Part shown: positions 1 to 8,269 of the stretch, piece by piece
Layout of the letters: each line of letters begins with the position of its first letter
Position numbering within the stretch: the first letter of the stretch is position 1
Assembly: GCA_004557505.1 (NCBI GenBank)
Contig: SFGZ01000005.1
Coordinates: 1 to 64,000 of the forward strand
From: Coriobacteriaceae bacterium
GTDB taxonomy: Bacteria > Actinomycetota > Coriobacteriia > Coriobacteriales > Atopobiaceae
DNA: 64,000 bases
Direction of reading: 5' to 3'
Position numbers and translations under genes: made by a program
Notes under the pieces: generated by a model
What the model was told of the DNA's origin: nothing
Databases searched by the model: none
The model's input: the letters and a program-made list of their open reading frames with translations, nothing else

Positions 1-1392
1 GCCGTACTCGGACATGCCGAGCGCGCGCGTGGGGTGTACCAGGTGGAAGAAGCCGAACCAGAGCTTGTTGAGGAAGAGCCCCGGGACGTACCAGCCCAGG
101 TAGAGGTTCCAGCTCACCACGTCGGTGACGAAGGCGGAGCGGTTGAACGGCCCGCACATGGCGTAGCAGGCAAGCGTGGTGAAGCGCGTGGGGTCGAGCC
201 TGTGGCAGAGGTCGTTGAGGACGCGGTGGTTGTCCAGCATGTCCTTCTTGTCCTTGGTGGAGATGGTGATCTCGTTGGAGACGCCCCAGCACACGATGGA
301 GGGGTGGTTGTAGCTCTGGGTGATGAGCTCGGTCATCTGCGAGATGGTGTTCTCACGCCCGTTGGGAAGGTGCTCGGAGATGTAGGGGATCTCGGCCCAT
401 ACGATGATGCCGGCCTCGTCGCAGAGGTCGTAGAAGAGCTGGGCCTGCTGGTAGTGGGCCAGGCGCAGGGTGTTGGCGCCAATCTCGCGAATGAGCGCCA
501 TGTCCTCGCGGTGCTCCCGCTCGGTGAGCGCGTTGCCGAGGCCCCTGCGGTCCTGGTGGCGGCACACGCCGCGCAGCGGGTAGCTGCGGCCGTTGAGGAA
601 GAAGCCGCCGCTCGGGTCCACCTTGAAGGTGCGGATGCCAAAGCGGGCGCTGACCTCGTCGGCGACGGAGCCGTCGCCCGCCAGCAAGGTGACGGTGGCG
701 CGGTAGAGGTAGGGATCCCTCACGCCGTCCCAGAGGTGGGGGTTCTCGATGGTGAGCACGCAGTCGGCGCCGACCCCGGCGGCCACCTCGGCGCCCGAGG
801 CGTCGGTGAGCGACACCCTCACGGACTCTGCGGGCGCAGACTCGGCGTCGGCGCCCTCGAGCCAGCTCTGCACGTGGACCTTGGAGGCGTCCCCCTCGTA
901 GGCGCCCGTCACGGCCAGGCCGGGGCCGCCGTGATACTCAAGCGAGAAGTGCGTGGCGGGGACCACGACGAGGTTCACGTCGCGGTAGATGCCGCCGTAG
1001 AAGGTGAAGTCCGCCTTCTGGGGGTAGACGTGGTCGTTCACGGAGTTGTCGACCATGACGACAAGCTCGTTGGGCTGGCCGTGGGGCGCGATGGCGTCGG
1101 TGACGTTGACGCGGAAGGTCGAGTAGCCGCCGTCGTGGTGGCAGACCTGCCGACCGTTGACGCTCACGTCGGCGGTGGCGTTCACTCCGTCGAACTCGAG
1201 GTAGGCGACATCTCCCCCCTCGAGCGCGGGCGAGGGGAAGGAACGGCGATACTCGCAGCTGCCGCGCCAGTAGTCGTTGCCCCCGTCCTGGCCGTCGACG
1301 TTGTTCCAGGTGTGAGGCACGTTGACGCGCTCGACCGTGCCGGCTGGGCCATGGAACTCCCAGCCCTCGTTAAGGTTGGTGCTCGTACGCAA
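1..1392 (-). CDS. Glycoside hydrolase family 2 enzyme (beta-glucuronidase/beta-galactosidase class), 3' end outside window
   Basis: The visible 464 codons cover the N-terminal sugar-binding and immunoglobulin-like domains and most of the TIM barrel of a GH2 glycosidase. The acid/base motif NHPSIVCWGVSNE is clear, with the catalytic Glu at about residue 374. The nucleophile motif MSEYG (Glu about 462) falls in the last codons before the edge. The start is a TTG at 1392 preceded by a purine-rich AGAAGGGGGAA. No ATG in frame fits the GH2 N-terminus (TNLNEGWEF). Family knowledge: GH2 includes beta-glucuronidases and beta-galactosidases. The neighbouring uxuB-uxuA genes and a shared operator favour glucuronide cleavage, but the diagnostic NxKG glucuronidase motif would lie beyond the edge. 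No signal peptide, so probably cytoplasmic. Confidence 0.85.
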   Translation of the reverse strand, partial: MRTSTNLNEGWEFHGPAGTVERVNVPHTWNNVDGQDGGNDYWRGSCEYRRSFPSPALEGGDVAYLEFDGVNATADVSVNGRQVCHHDGGYSTFRVNVTDAIAPHGQPNELVVMVDNSVNDHVYPQKADFTFYGGIYRDVNLVVVPATHFSLEYHGGPGLAVTGAYEGDASKVHVQSWLEGADAESAPAESVRVSLTDASGAEVAAGVGADCVLTIENPHLWDGVRDPYLYRATVTLLAGDGSVADEVSARFGIRTFKVDPSGGFFLNGRSYPLRGVCRHQDRRGLGNALTEREHREDMALIREIGANTLRLAHYQQAQLFYDLCDEAGIIVWAEIPYISEHLPNGRENTISQMTELITQSYNHPSIVCWGVSNEITISTKDKKDMLDNHRVLNDLCHRLDPTRFTTLACYAMCGPFNRSAFVTDVVSWNLYLGWYVPGLFLNKLWFGFFHLVHPTRALGMSEYG

Positions 1393-1476
1393 GGCTGCTT
1401 CCCCCTTCTCGCAGCGGCATGCGACATCCCGTCGCCGCATCCCCTGTCATTCGCTTGGCAGGCTCCTGTCTGTAAA

Positions 1477-1490
1477 TCTGGTATATCAGT
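1477..1490. promoter_or_regulatory. Candidate hexuronate operator, copy 1
   Basis: TCTGGTATATCAGT differs at two positions from the ideal palindrome ACTGATATATCAGT. It lies 85 nt upstream of the GH2 start in an AT-rich island. The same motif sits at 1844 and at the uxuB promoter. GntR- or LacI-family control of hexuronate genes would fit; the regulator is not in the window. Confidence 0.5.
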
Positions 1491-1843
1491 TTATCCGGTC
1501 TTACACGATTTTTGTGACGCGAACCTCGTTGAAGCGGTAAACGGTACCTTGTCGGGCGTAAGCGGCCAACGGCACGGGGTCCAGTGGGGCCGGAGGTCAG
1601 AACCCGCGCCGCTGGAGGCGGCCGAAAGCCGGCTGACGGCACCTGTGCCATCCCGGAGTGCCTGCTTGCCAGCCTGTGAGCCCCGCGCGCGCCCCTGGCG
1701 GAGGGATGCCGCGCGAGACGAGCCCCACCGCGCGGAAGACGGCAGCGATCACGCGCACGCATGGGGCGACGTGCGGCTTTATGGGCGCGCCTGCGCGGGA
1801 CCGGCCCCCTGCCCCGCTCCCTCCCTGCGCTTTGTTCGCGATA

Positions 1844-1857
1844 ACTAATACATCAGA
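1844..1857. promoter_or_regulatory. Candidate hexuronate operator, copy 2
   Basis: ACTAATACATCAGA matches 11 of 14 positions of the palindrome and shares ATAACTAATA with the reverse complement of the copy at 4769. It lies just beyond the uxuA stop codon and about 450 bp upstream of the GH2 start. It may be an auxiliary site for looping. Confidence 0.4.
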
Positions 1858-1920
1858 TTAGGAGCAGGGCGCATGGCACCGCGCGGAGAGCGTATCGTTT
1901 TCGAGCCTTGTCGCGGCGCA

Positions 1921-3024
1921 TCAGCGCCCGACGACGGCATCTCCGCCGGCCTTGCAGATGGCCTCCCACAGACCGTTTATGTATGCGATGCCCAGGGCGC
2001 GATCATAGAGGCCGTATCCCGGTCGTCCCGTCTCGCCCCAGATCATGCGGCCGTGATCCGGGCGCATGAAGCCGTCGAAGCCGTTGTCGTGCAGGATCTT
2101 GCACATGCGGTACAGGTCGAGCGAGCCGCAGGCGGACGGGTGCGGGGCCTCGTAGAAGTCCTTGTTGCCGGGGACGTCCGGGTTGATGTACTTGATGTTG
2201 CGCATGTGGACGAAATGGATGCGCTTGCGGCCGGAGAACTCGTCGAGGATGTCGTAGACGGAGTTGCCGGGGTCCTCGGCCACCGAGCCGCAGCACAGCG
2301 TGATGCCGTTGTAGGGCGTGTCGACGGTCGAGCAGAGCCAGTCGAGGTCATCGCGGTTCTTGATGATGCGCGGCAGCCCGAAGATGGAGTAGGGCGGGTC
2401 GTCCGGATGGATGCCCATGCGCACGTCGCACTCCTCGCAGACGGGCATGATGGCCTCGAGGAAGTACACGAGGTTGGCGCGCAGGCGCTCCTCGTCGACC
2501 TCACGGTAGGCGTCGAGGAGCGCGCGGACCTGCGCCAGGCGCTCGGGCTCCCAGCCCGGCAGCGTGAAGTCGCCCGAGCCGTTGGCGACGCGATCGATTA
2601 TCTCCTGCGGGTCGTCGGGGATGTTGGCCCTCACGAAGGAGAGCGTCGTGGAGCCGTCGGGCAGGTGGTAGTCGAGGTCGCTCTTCACCCAGTCGAAGAC
2701 CGGCATGAAGTTGTAGCAGATGACCTTGACCCCCTCGGCACCGAGGTTGCGGATGGTCTGCTTGTACGCCTCGATGTGCTCGTCGCGCCTCGGCGTCCCT
2801 ATCTTGATGTCATCGGAGACGTTGACGGACTCGATGACCTTGAGGGTGAGGCCGGCGGCCTCGATCATCTCGCGCAGCTCGTGGATGCGCTCCCGTGGCC
2901 AAACCTCGCCCGCGGGGATGTCGAAGAGCGTCCCGACGATGCCGGAGCAGCCGGGGATCTGGCGGATCTGCTCGAGCGTTATCTTCTCGGACTCCGGGCC
3001 GTACCAGCGGAAGGTGAGCTCCAT
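1921..3024 (-). CDS. uxuA: Mannonate dehydratase
   Basis: 367 residues, full length for UxuA. It dehydrates D-mannonate to 2-keto-3-deoxygluconate in the cytoplasm. The N-terminus MELTFRWYG and the segments GIHPDDPP, VHMRNIKY and RPDHGRMIWGE are typical of the xylose-isomerase-like TIM-barrel family with a divalent metal ligated by His/Asp/Cys. It follows uxuB by 90 nt on the same strand, so the pair is probably one transcript from the operator-bearing promoter at 4769. With the GH2 enzyme it forms a glucuronide route: release of glucuronate, isomerisation (uxaC, not in window), reduction by UxuB, dehydration by UxuA. The start at 3024 has an AGAGAGGAA ribosome binding site. Confidence 0.95.
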   Translation of the reverse strand: MELTFRWYGPESEKITLEQIRQIPGCSGIVGTLFDIPAGEVWPRERIHELREMIEAAGLTLKVIESVNVSDDIKIGTPRRDEHIEAYKQTIRNLGAEGVKVICYNFMPVFDWVKSDLDYHLPDGSTTLSFVRANIPDDPQEIIDRVANGSGDFTLPGWEPERLAQVRALLDAYREVDEERLRANLVYFLEAIMPVCEECDVRMGIHPDDPPYSIFGLPRIIKNRDDLDWLCSTVDTPYNGITLCCGSVAEDPGNSVYDILDEFSGRKRIHFVHMRNIKYINPDVPGNKDFYEAPHPSACGSLDLYRMCKILHDNGFDGFMRPDHGRMIWGETGRPGYGLYDRALGIAYINGLWEAICKAGGDAVVGR

Positions 3025-3114
3025 GTGGGTTCCTCTCTCTTGTTCGCCGGAGCGGATGCGCCGGCGCAGGTCTTCCTGTCACGCGCGGCGCTTCCAGCCG
3101 CGGCGCACCCGTCC

Positions 3115-4740
3115 CTACTTGCCGCGCACGTGCTTCCTGATGGTGGCCTCAACCGCGCCTGGGCCACGCAGCAGCTCGAGGAGCATGCCCTCGACCCTCT
3201 CTCCCAGACCGGCCTCGTAGAGGTCGCAGGCGAAGATCTCCCTGTTCGAGAGGATGGGCGACACCGCCTCGTGTACGAGCCCGGCGTCGTCGCAGCCAAG
3301 CGTGACGGGCGCCAGGCGCCCTTGCAGCTCGCCGAGGAGCGGATCGGGGCTGGGCTCGAAGGCCTCGCCCCTATCGTCGACCGCAAGCAGGTAGCGAAGC
3401 CAGCCGGCGATGGTGAGCGGGATGTAGGTGAGGCCGGAGACGTCCCTGCCGGCAGCCAGATAGGCGTTGAGCGTGTGGCCGAAGCGCACGGGGATCTTCT
3501 GCGAGGTGTCCGCCGCGATGCGCTGCGGGGCGTCCGGCAGGCTCCGGTTGGGCAGGCGCTTGGTGAGCAGCTCGTCGATGAACGCCTTGGGGTCGATGAC
3601 CCCGGGGTCCACGACCACGGGCAGGTCCTCGTCGTATCCCAGGCCGCGCACGAGGGCCGAGAGGTCGGGGTTCTCCATCTCCTTCCAGATGCGGTCGTAG
3701 CCGAGCAGGCAGCCGAAGACGGCCAGGCAGGTGTGAAGCGGGTTGAGGCAGGCCGTGACCTTCATGGTGTCGGCGCGCTCGGCGGTCTCGCGATCGCACA
3801 TGATGACGCCCGCCCTCTCGAGCGCGGGGCGGCCGTTGGGGAACGAGTCCTCGATGACGAGGTAGTGGGCCGCCTCGGTGTTGGAGAAGCCCGCGAAGTT
3901 GACCGCGCCGGCGGGGATGAGGCCCAGGTCGTCGAAGCCCTGCGCCTTGAGGGCCGACTCGGTCTCCGGGGAGGGGTTGGGGGTGATGCGGTCGATCATC
4001 GACCACGGGAAGCTCACGCGGGACTCGTCCGCGACGTAGTCGACGAACTCGGCGGGGACGTGGCCGGCGTGCAGCCAGCCGCGCGCAACGGTGAGGACGG
4101 CCTCCTGGAAGCGTCGCCCGTTCTGGGAGAAGTTGTCCGTCGAGACCATGGCGATGGGATGCGCGCCCGCCTTGAAGCGCTCGAGGAGCAGTGCGCACAC
4201 GATCCCCATGGTGCTGGCGGCGTGGGCGGGGCCCTCCGCCATCTCGGCGGCGACGTAGGGCAGCAGCGCCCCGTCCGCGCCGGTGAGGCCATAGCCCTTC
4301 TCGGTGATGGTGAAGGTGGCCATCTGAAGCTCGGGGCTGCGGAAGTGGGCGCACATGCGCTCGAGGTCATTGGGCCTGGCGGGGTTGACGAACAGGGCGT
4401 CGGCCGTGCTGGCGAGCACGCGCTCGTCGAGGGTGCCGTCGGCGTTCATGACAACCTGCAGGATGTCGTTGCCGTAGGGGCCGTAGACCTCGTCGACGGT
4501 AAAGGGCCTGAAGGTCTCGGCGACCACCACGCCGCGGTCGAGCGCGCCGGCGTCCAGCAGGTCCTGCGCTATCTCGGTGTGGAAGGCCCTGTAGAGGTTG
4601 CCGCCGCCGAAGTGTACCCAGCGGGGGCTGCGCGCCCCGAGGGAGCGAGCGGCATCGACATCATGTGCGGGCAGGGCGATGCCCGCCTCCTCGAACTGCC
4701 CGCGTTGGCTTTGCCACTTCTTGAGAGAGAGCATCGACAT
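3115..4740 (-). CDS. uxuB: D-fructuronate (mannonate) oxidoreductase, mannitol dehydrogenase family
   Basis: 541 residues. It reduces D-fructuronate to D-mannonate with NADH, supplying UxuA. The N-terminal Rossmann-like region contains VHFGGGNLYRAFHTEI near residue 50. The C-terminal mannitol-dehydrogenase domain has KVTACLNPLHTCLAVFGCLLGY, including the conserved Lys and the Asn-x-x-His pair. The first possible ATG is 51 nt further upstream at 4791, inside the candidate operator. The ATG at 4740, followed by SMLSLKKW, is directly preceded by GGAGAAGGG and is chosen. Other polyol dehydrogenases share this fold, but linkage to uxuA supports fructuronate as substrate. Confidence 0.9.
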   Translation of the reverse strand: MSMLSLKKWQSQRGQFEEAGIALPAHDVDAARSLGARSPRWVHFGGGNLYRAFHTEIAQDLLDAGALDRGVVVAETFRPFTVDEVYGPYGNDILQVVMNADGTLDERVLASTADALFVNPARPNDLERMCAHFRSPELQMATFTITEKGYGLTGADGALLPYVAAEMAEGPAHAASTMGIVCALLLERFKAGAHPIAMVSTDNFSQNGRRFQEAVLTVARGWLHAGHVPAEFVDYVADESRVSFPWSMIDRITPNPSPETESALKAQGFDDLGLIPAGAVNFAGFSNTEAAHYLVIEDSFPNGRPALERAGVIMCDRETAERADTMKVTACLNPLHTCLAVFGCLLGYDRIWKEMENPDLSALVRGLGYDEDLPVVVDPGVIDPKAFIDELLTKRLPNRSLPDAPQRIAADTSQKIPVRFGHTLNAYLAAGRDVSGLTYIPLTIAGWLRYLLAVDDRGEAFEPSPDPLLGELQGRLAPVTLGCDDAGLVHEAVSPILSNREIFACDLYEAGLGERVEGMLLELLRGPGAVEATIRKHVRGK

Positions 4741-4768
4741 CCCTTCTCCGGGCACCCTGTCGGGTGCT

Positions 4769-4782
4769 ACTGATATATTAGT
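4769..4782. promoter_or_regulatory. Candidate hexuronate operator, copy 3, at the uxuB promoter
   Basis: ACTGATATATTAGT is one base away from the perfect palindrome ACTGATATATCAGT. Read on the minus strand it overlaps a TATAAC-like -10 element 30-50 nt upstream of the uxuB start, a position suited to repression. It matches the sites at 1477 and 1844. Confidence 0.55.
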
Positions 4783-4966
4783 TATACCCATGAAGTGTCC
4801 GTCGAGCGGTGACCCTTGTCAATCATCGCTTTCCATAAACCCACCTAATTGGCCATTTTTTTCGGTGAACGATGCATTCCGATAGAAATGTTGGGCGAAG
4901 GCGCTGGCTGAAATCGCCAAAACTCATATATCCGTTGCATGCGCACCGGCCTGCCGCAGGGCCACC

Positions 4967-6055
4967 TTAAGGCGTGGGCGACCCCGCTTCGCCAGAGGAG
5001 GCCCGTGCTTCGTGGGGAAGAGGGGCCTCGTGCTGATGCGGCCTCTCGGACGCCGGGCGCAGCTCCGCCCGGCAGCGAATCATCTCCGCAGCGATCGAGA
5101 TGGCGATCTCGGGCGGCGTCACCGCGAGGATGGGATCGCCAATGGGCAGGTGGATGCTGCCATCGACCCATGCGGGGTCGACGCCGCGCTCCCTCAGGGC
5201 CTTGCGCGCGAACGCCGCCTTGCCCCTGCTGCCGATGCAGCCCACGTAGGCGGGACGTGCGCGCGAGACCTGCTCGAGCACGTCGATATCCCATGCGTGC
5301 CCGTGCGTGGTCACCACCACATAGTCGCGCGAGGTCACCTGCACCTTCTCGCCAAGCTTCGCGAATTCCCCGAGGACGACGCGCTCCGCCGCAGGAAAGC
5401 CGTTTGACGCCGCAACGCCCTCGCGGTCGTCGAAGACCACCACGCGAAAGCCCACGCTGGCAAGCACCGGCGTGAGGGCTCGGCCGACATGTCCGCCCCC
5501 GAAGATGTAGGCGACGGGGTCTGGCCCGACGGGCTCGACGTAGGTCTTGGCGTCCTCGTCCCAGCAGGTGGTCTGCGTAGTGCCGCGCGCGTCGCCTGCG
5601 GGCAGCTCGTCGAGGTACACAAGCTCGACGGTGATCGCCGAGGGGTCCGCCCACCCCTCGGTGATCACGAAGGGCCTGCCCGAGCGCAGGCGCCCGAGAA
5701 CGTCACGCAAGGCGCCCTCGGCAGACGCGGGCTCCCACAGCCTCACGCCCACCAGCGCGTCACCGCCGCAGGCCATGCCGGTCTTGGCGTGCGTCATCCA
5801 CTCCAGCTGGTTGGGCTCCTCTCCTGCCAGCACGCGCCGGCACCTCTCCTGCATCTGCTGCTCGATATGGCCGCCCCCGATGGTGCCGAGCCAGGTTCCG
5901 TCGGCGAGGAGCGCCATGCGCGCCCCCGCGCCGCGGGGCATGGAGCCGCGCGTGGCGAGGATGCCCGCGAGGGCGAAGGCGCGCCCCTCCTCGGCCTCAT
6001 TCAGGAGCCTTCCCACAAACGCGATGTCACGCAGGGTCTCGTGCGAGTCTGTCAT
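4967..6055 (-). CDS. XdhC/CoxI family molybdoenzyme maturation protein
   Basis: 362 residues. The N-terminal XdhC/CoxI domain has GSMPRGAGARM and GTIGGGHIEQQ. The C-terminal Rossmann domain has IFGGGHVGRAL near residue 185 and VGCIGSRGKAAFARKAL. Proteins of this family insert sulfur (or here probably selenium) into the molybdenum cofactor of xanthine-dehydrogenase-type enzymes. The family Cys of the GGCxE motif is His here (GGGHIE), as in many selenium-linked members. It is the last gene of the yedF-csdB-DUF3343-yqeB-selD run, 50 nt after selD, which supports a role in selenium-dependent hydroxylase maturation. The C-terminal 25 residues are low-complexity and Pro/Glu-rich. Confidence 0.85.
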   Translation of the reverse strand: MTDSHETLRDIAFVGRLLNEAEEGRAFALAGILATRGSMPRGAGARMALLADGTWLGTIGGGHIEQQMQERCRRVLAGEEPNQLEWMTHAKTGMACGGDALVGVRLWEPASAEGALRDVLGRLRSGRPFVITEGWADPSAITVELVYLDELPAGDARGTTQTTCWDEDAKTYVEPVGPDPVAYIFGGGHVGRALTPVLASVGFRVVVFDDREGVAASNGFPAAERVVLGEFAKLGEKVQVTSRDYVVVTTHGHAWDIDVLEQVSRARPAYVGCIGSRGKAAFARKALRERGVDPAWVDGSIHLPIGDPILAVTPPEIAISIAAEMIRCRAELRPASERPHQHEAPLPHEARASSGEAGSPTP

Positions 6056-6105
6056 AGGTCTCTACCTGCCATTCGTCTGATTGGTGGTGGGCGCACAAGG
6101 CGCGT

Positions 6106-7185
6106 CTATCCAGCGTGGCCCACCCGGATGCGGGGCCCTCCGCCATAGGCCTCCACGTGCCCCACCACGCGCGCGTCCGGGACGCGGCCGTCGGCGAGGA
6201 GGCCGGCCAGGAGCGGGCCCGCGTCGTCTGCCGCCACCGCCGCGAGGAGTCCGCCCGATGTCTCTGGGCAGAAGAGGAGGTCGGCAAGGTCCTGCGGCAC
6301 GCCCGTCGCGTCCACGGACGCCCCCGCGAAGTGGCGGTTGCGGTACATCCCAGCAGGCAGGATGCCCAGGCGCGCCCAGGCGCGCGCGTGGGCGAGAAGT
6401 GCCGGGCCGCCTGCGTCGACGACCATGCGGACGTCTGCGCCCTGCGCCATCTCCAGCATGTGCCCCATGAGGCCGAAGCCCGTGACGTCGGTCGTCGCGT
6501 GGACGTCGTGGCGCACGATCACGTCGCGCGCCCAGCGGTTGAGGCACATCATCTGGCGCTCCGCCGCAGCGACGTCCGCGGGGTCTGCCAGGCCGCCCTT
6601 CTCGGCGGTGGTGATGACTCCCACGCCGAGCGCCTTGGTGAGCACCAGCACGTCGCCGGGGCGCGCGCCTGCGTTGGTGAGCATGCGGTGCGGGTCCACG
6701 AAGCCCGTGACCGCCAGGCCGTACTTGGGCTCCTCGTCGTAGATGCTGTGGCCGCCCACGATCGAGGCGCCCGCCTCGTAGACCTTCTCGTAGCCGCCGC
6801 GCAGGATCTCGTGGACCACGTCGGCCGGCATGTCCTCGGGCACGGCCATCACGTTGAGGGCCACCTTGGGCTCGCCGCCCATGGCGTAGACGTCCGAGAG
6901 CGCATTGGCGGCGGCGATGGCGCCGTAGGTGTAGGGGTCGTCTGCGATGGGCGGGAAGAAGTCGACCGTCTCCACGATGGCCACGTCGTCGGTCACGCGG
7001 TAGACCGCCGCATCGTCGGACTTGTCGAAGCCCACCAGGAGGTTTGGGTCGCGCCGGACCCTGATGCCCTCGAGGAGCTTCGCAAGCTCGCCCGCGCCCA
7101 CCTTGGCGCCGCAGCCGGCGCACTCGGCAAGCTTGGTGAGCCTTACGTCGTTGCCACCGGCGGATGCCGCGTCCCTCTCGGCCAT
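6106..7185 (-). CDS. selD: Selenide, water dikinase (selenophosphate synthetase)
   Basis: 359 residues. It makes selenophosphate from selenide and ATP. The N-terminal loop is ECAGCGAKVG: Cys25 and Lys28 match the catalytic Cys/Sec17 and Lys20 of E. coli SelD, while the second Cys of the usual GCGCK is Ala. The AIRS/PurM fold follows, with VGFDKSDDAAVYR, VETVDFFPP, and the C-terminal TDVTGFGLMGH and PETSGG motifs. The start at 7185 has GGAGGG 6 nt upstream. A longer frame to 7290 lies inside yqeB and is rejected. The gap to yqeB is 2 nt, so they are translationally coupled. No selA, selB or tRNA-Sec is seen here, and the genes around it belong to the labile-selenium cofactor branch. Confidence 0.95.
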   Translation of the reverse strand: MAERDAASAGGNDVRLTKLAECAGCGAKVGAGELAKLLEGIRVRRDPNLLVGFDKSDDAAVYRVTDDVAIVETVDFFPPIADDPYTYGAIAAANALSDVYAMGGEPKVALNVMAVPEDMPADVVHEILRGGYEKVYEAGASIVGGHSIYDEEPKYGLAVTGFVDPHRMLTNAGARPGDVLVLTKALGVGVITTAEKGGLADPADVAAAERQMMCLNRWARDVIVRHDVHATTDVTGFGLMGHMLEMAQGADVRMVVDAGGPALLAHARAWARLGILPAGMYRNRHFAGASVDATGVPQDLADLLFCPETSGGLLAAVAADDAGPLLAGLLADGRVPDARVVGHVEAYGGGPRIRVGHAG

Positions 7186-7187
7186 CT

Positions 7188-7994
7188 CTATCCCTCCAGC
7201 CTGTGCGAGAAGTGCAGCAGCGCCTCGAGCACGCCGCCGCCCACGGCGCGCGCCTTGTCCGAGACGCTGAAACAGTGCCCGGCCCTGCAACGCGGGTCGA
7301 TGTCTCCGGACTTCATCCCCCTGGTGACGGGGCAGCCCTCCTGCAGAAGGCCGCGCAGCACGCCGTCGATGGTCGCGTAGAGGGGCTCTCCCGAGACCCT
7401 GGCCACGAGGTCGCCCCTCTTGACCTGGTCACCGATCCTCGCGACGGGCTCGAAGGGGCCGTCTGCCGGCGCGCGCAGCACGCGCTCGGTGGTGTAGCCG
7501 CCGATGTTTCCCGGTACGCCGGTGTTGGGGATGGGCGAGCCGTCGTAGATGACGCGCCCCAGGTAGTGGCCGCGCTTGGTCTCGATGGCGGCGTGGCAGT
7601 CCGCGTTGGAGCTCTCTCCCGCATGAAAGCCGGGGCCCACGCCAATCACCACGGGCGCCATGTCCTTGCGGGTCCCCAGGTTCTCCTTGGCGAGAATGGC
7701 GTCGACCACGGCCCTTGGCGACAGCTCGGGAATGCTCTCTCCCTTGGGGTCCACCAGCACGGCGACGGTCCCGGTGGCCGCGACCTCGGCGGCCTCGGCC
7801 GCGCTCTCGCAGCGCACGGCGCGGATGCCCTCCACCTCGGCCCGGCCCAGGCGCACGGCCTCCGAGAAGCACACGGTGCGGCGCACCGAGGTGGGCACGG
7901 CCACGTCCAGCATCACGACGGACGCGCCCGAGCGGTGAAGCCGCACGGCGATGCCCGTGGCGATGTCTCCCGCCCCTCTCACGACAACCAGCAT
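7188..7994 (-). CDS. yqeB: Selenium-dependent molybdenum cofactor protein YqeB
   Basis: 268 residues, usual length for the EF2563/YqeB family. It begins with a Rossmann-type MLVVVRGAGDIATGIAVRLHRSG, followed by DPKGESIPELSPRAVVDAILAKEN and VGVGPGFHAGE. The C-terminal part (PVARIGDQVKRGDLVARVSGEP) resembles a biotinyl/lipoyl-like barrel. Family knowledge: yqeB occurs with selD, yqeC and XdhC-type genes wherever molybdenum hydroxylases carry a labile selenium ligand. The exact chemistry is unknown. It sits between DUF3343 (35 nt) and selD (2 nt) in the same transcript. Confidence 0.9.
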   Translation of the reverse strand: MLVVVRGAGDIATGIAVRLHRSGASVVMLDVAVPTSVRRTVCFSEAVRLGRAEVEGIRAVRCESAAEAAEVAATGTVAVLVDPKGESIPELSPRAVVDAILAKENLGTRKDMAPVVIGVGPGFHAGESSNADCHAAIETKRGHYLGRVIYDGSPIPNTGVPGNIGGYTTERVLRAPADGPFEPVARIGDQVKRGDLVARVSGEPLYATIDGVLRGLLQEGCPVTRGMKSGDIDPRCRAGHCFSVSDKARAVGGGVLEALLHFSHRLEG

Positions 7995-8029
7995 GTCTCC
8001 CCCTCCGTCTTGCCTAGGGGCGGATCCCC

Positions 8030-8269
8030 CTAGAGCGCGAGCTCGTACAGTCCGGCGCAGGCGAAGCGGCCCCGCTCGAGCCGCTCGAAGTCGCCGCGCG
8101 CCTCTGGCGGCATCGACCAGGCGAGCCCGCAGTCAGCGCGGATGCTCACCGGCGTCGGGATGATCCTTCCCGCAACGCCCGCCTCCTTGCAGGCCGCCTC
8201 GCAGGCCAGCGCCTCGTGCGTGGAGTCGAACGAGGCCACCACGCGAGGCTCGCGCCTATGCCGTGGCAT
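8030..8269 (-). CDS. DUF3343 small protein, putative Se/S carrier
   Basis: 79 residues. The conserved core is VVASFDSTHEALACEAACKEAG, followed by IIPTPVSIRADCGLAWSMP with the family Cys in the DCGLA motif. It matches DUF3343 proteins, which recur beside yedF and CsdB-like lyases and are thought to carry persulfide or perselenide. The start chosen (8269) overlaps the 3' end of the upstream lyase gene by 14 nt, implying coupled translation. A longer frame to 8353 is entirely inside the lyase gene and is rejected. Confidence 0.85.
   Translation of the reverse strand: MPRHRREPRVVASFDSTHEALACEAACKEAGVAGRIIPTPVSIRADCGLAWSMPPEARGDFERLERGRFACAGLYELAL

Larger units (their letters stand above)
1393..1920. 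other. Intergenic region upstream of the GH2 gene
   Basis: This 528-bp gap has an AT-rich island around 1470-1520, suitable for the GH2 promoter, and two copies of the near-palindrome ACTGATATATCAGT (1477-1490 and 1844-1857). The GC-rich stretch between them holds only unsupported frames without ribosome binding sites. No RNA gene is recognised. Confidence 0.6.

Noticed and set aside
1873..4773. A 966-codon open frame on the plus strand
   Set aside because: It lies wholly opposite uxuA and uxuB, which have clear homology and good ribosome binding sites. Val/Gly/Ala-rich composition is that of the antisense of a GC-rich gene.
7185..7290. An N-terminal extension of SelD
   Set aside because: The extra 35 residues are Arg/Ala-rich and encoded inside yqeB. 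The ATG at 7185 has GGAGGG and fits family length.
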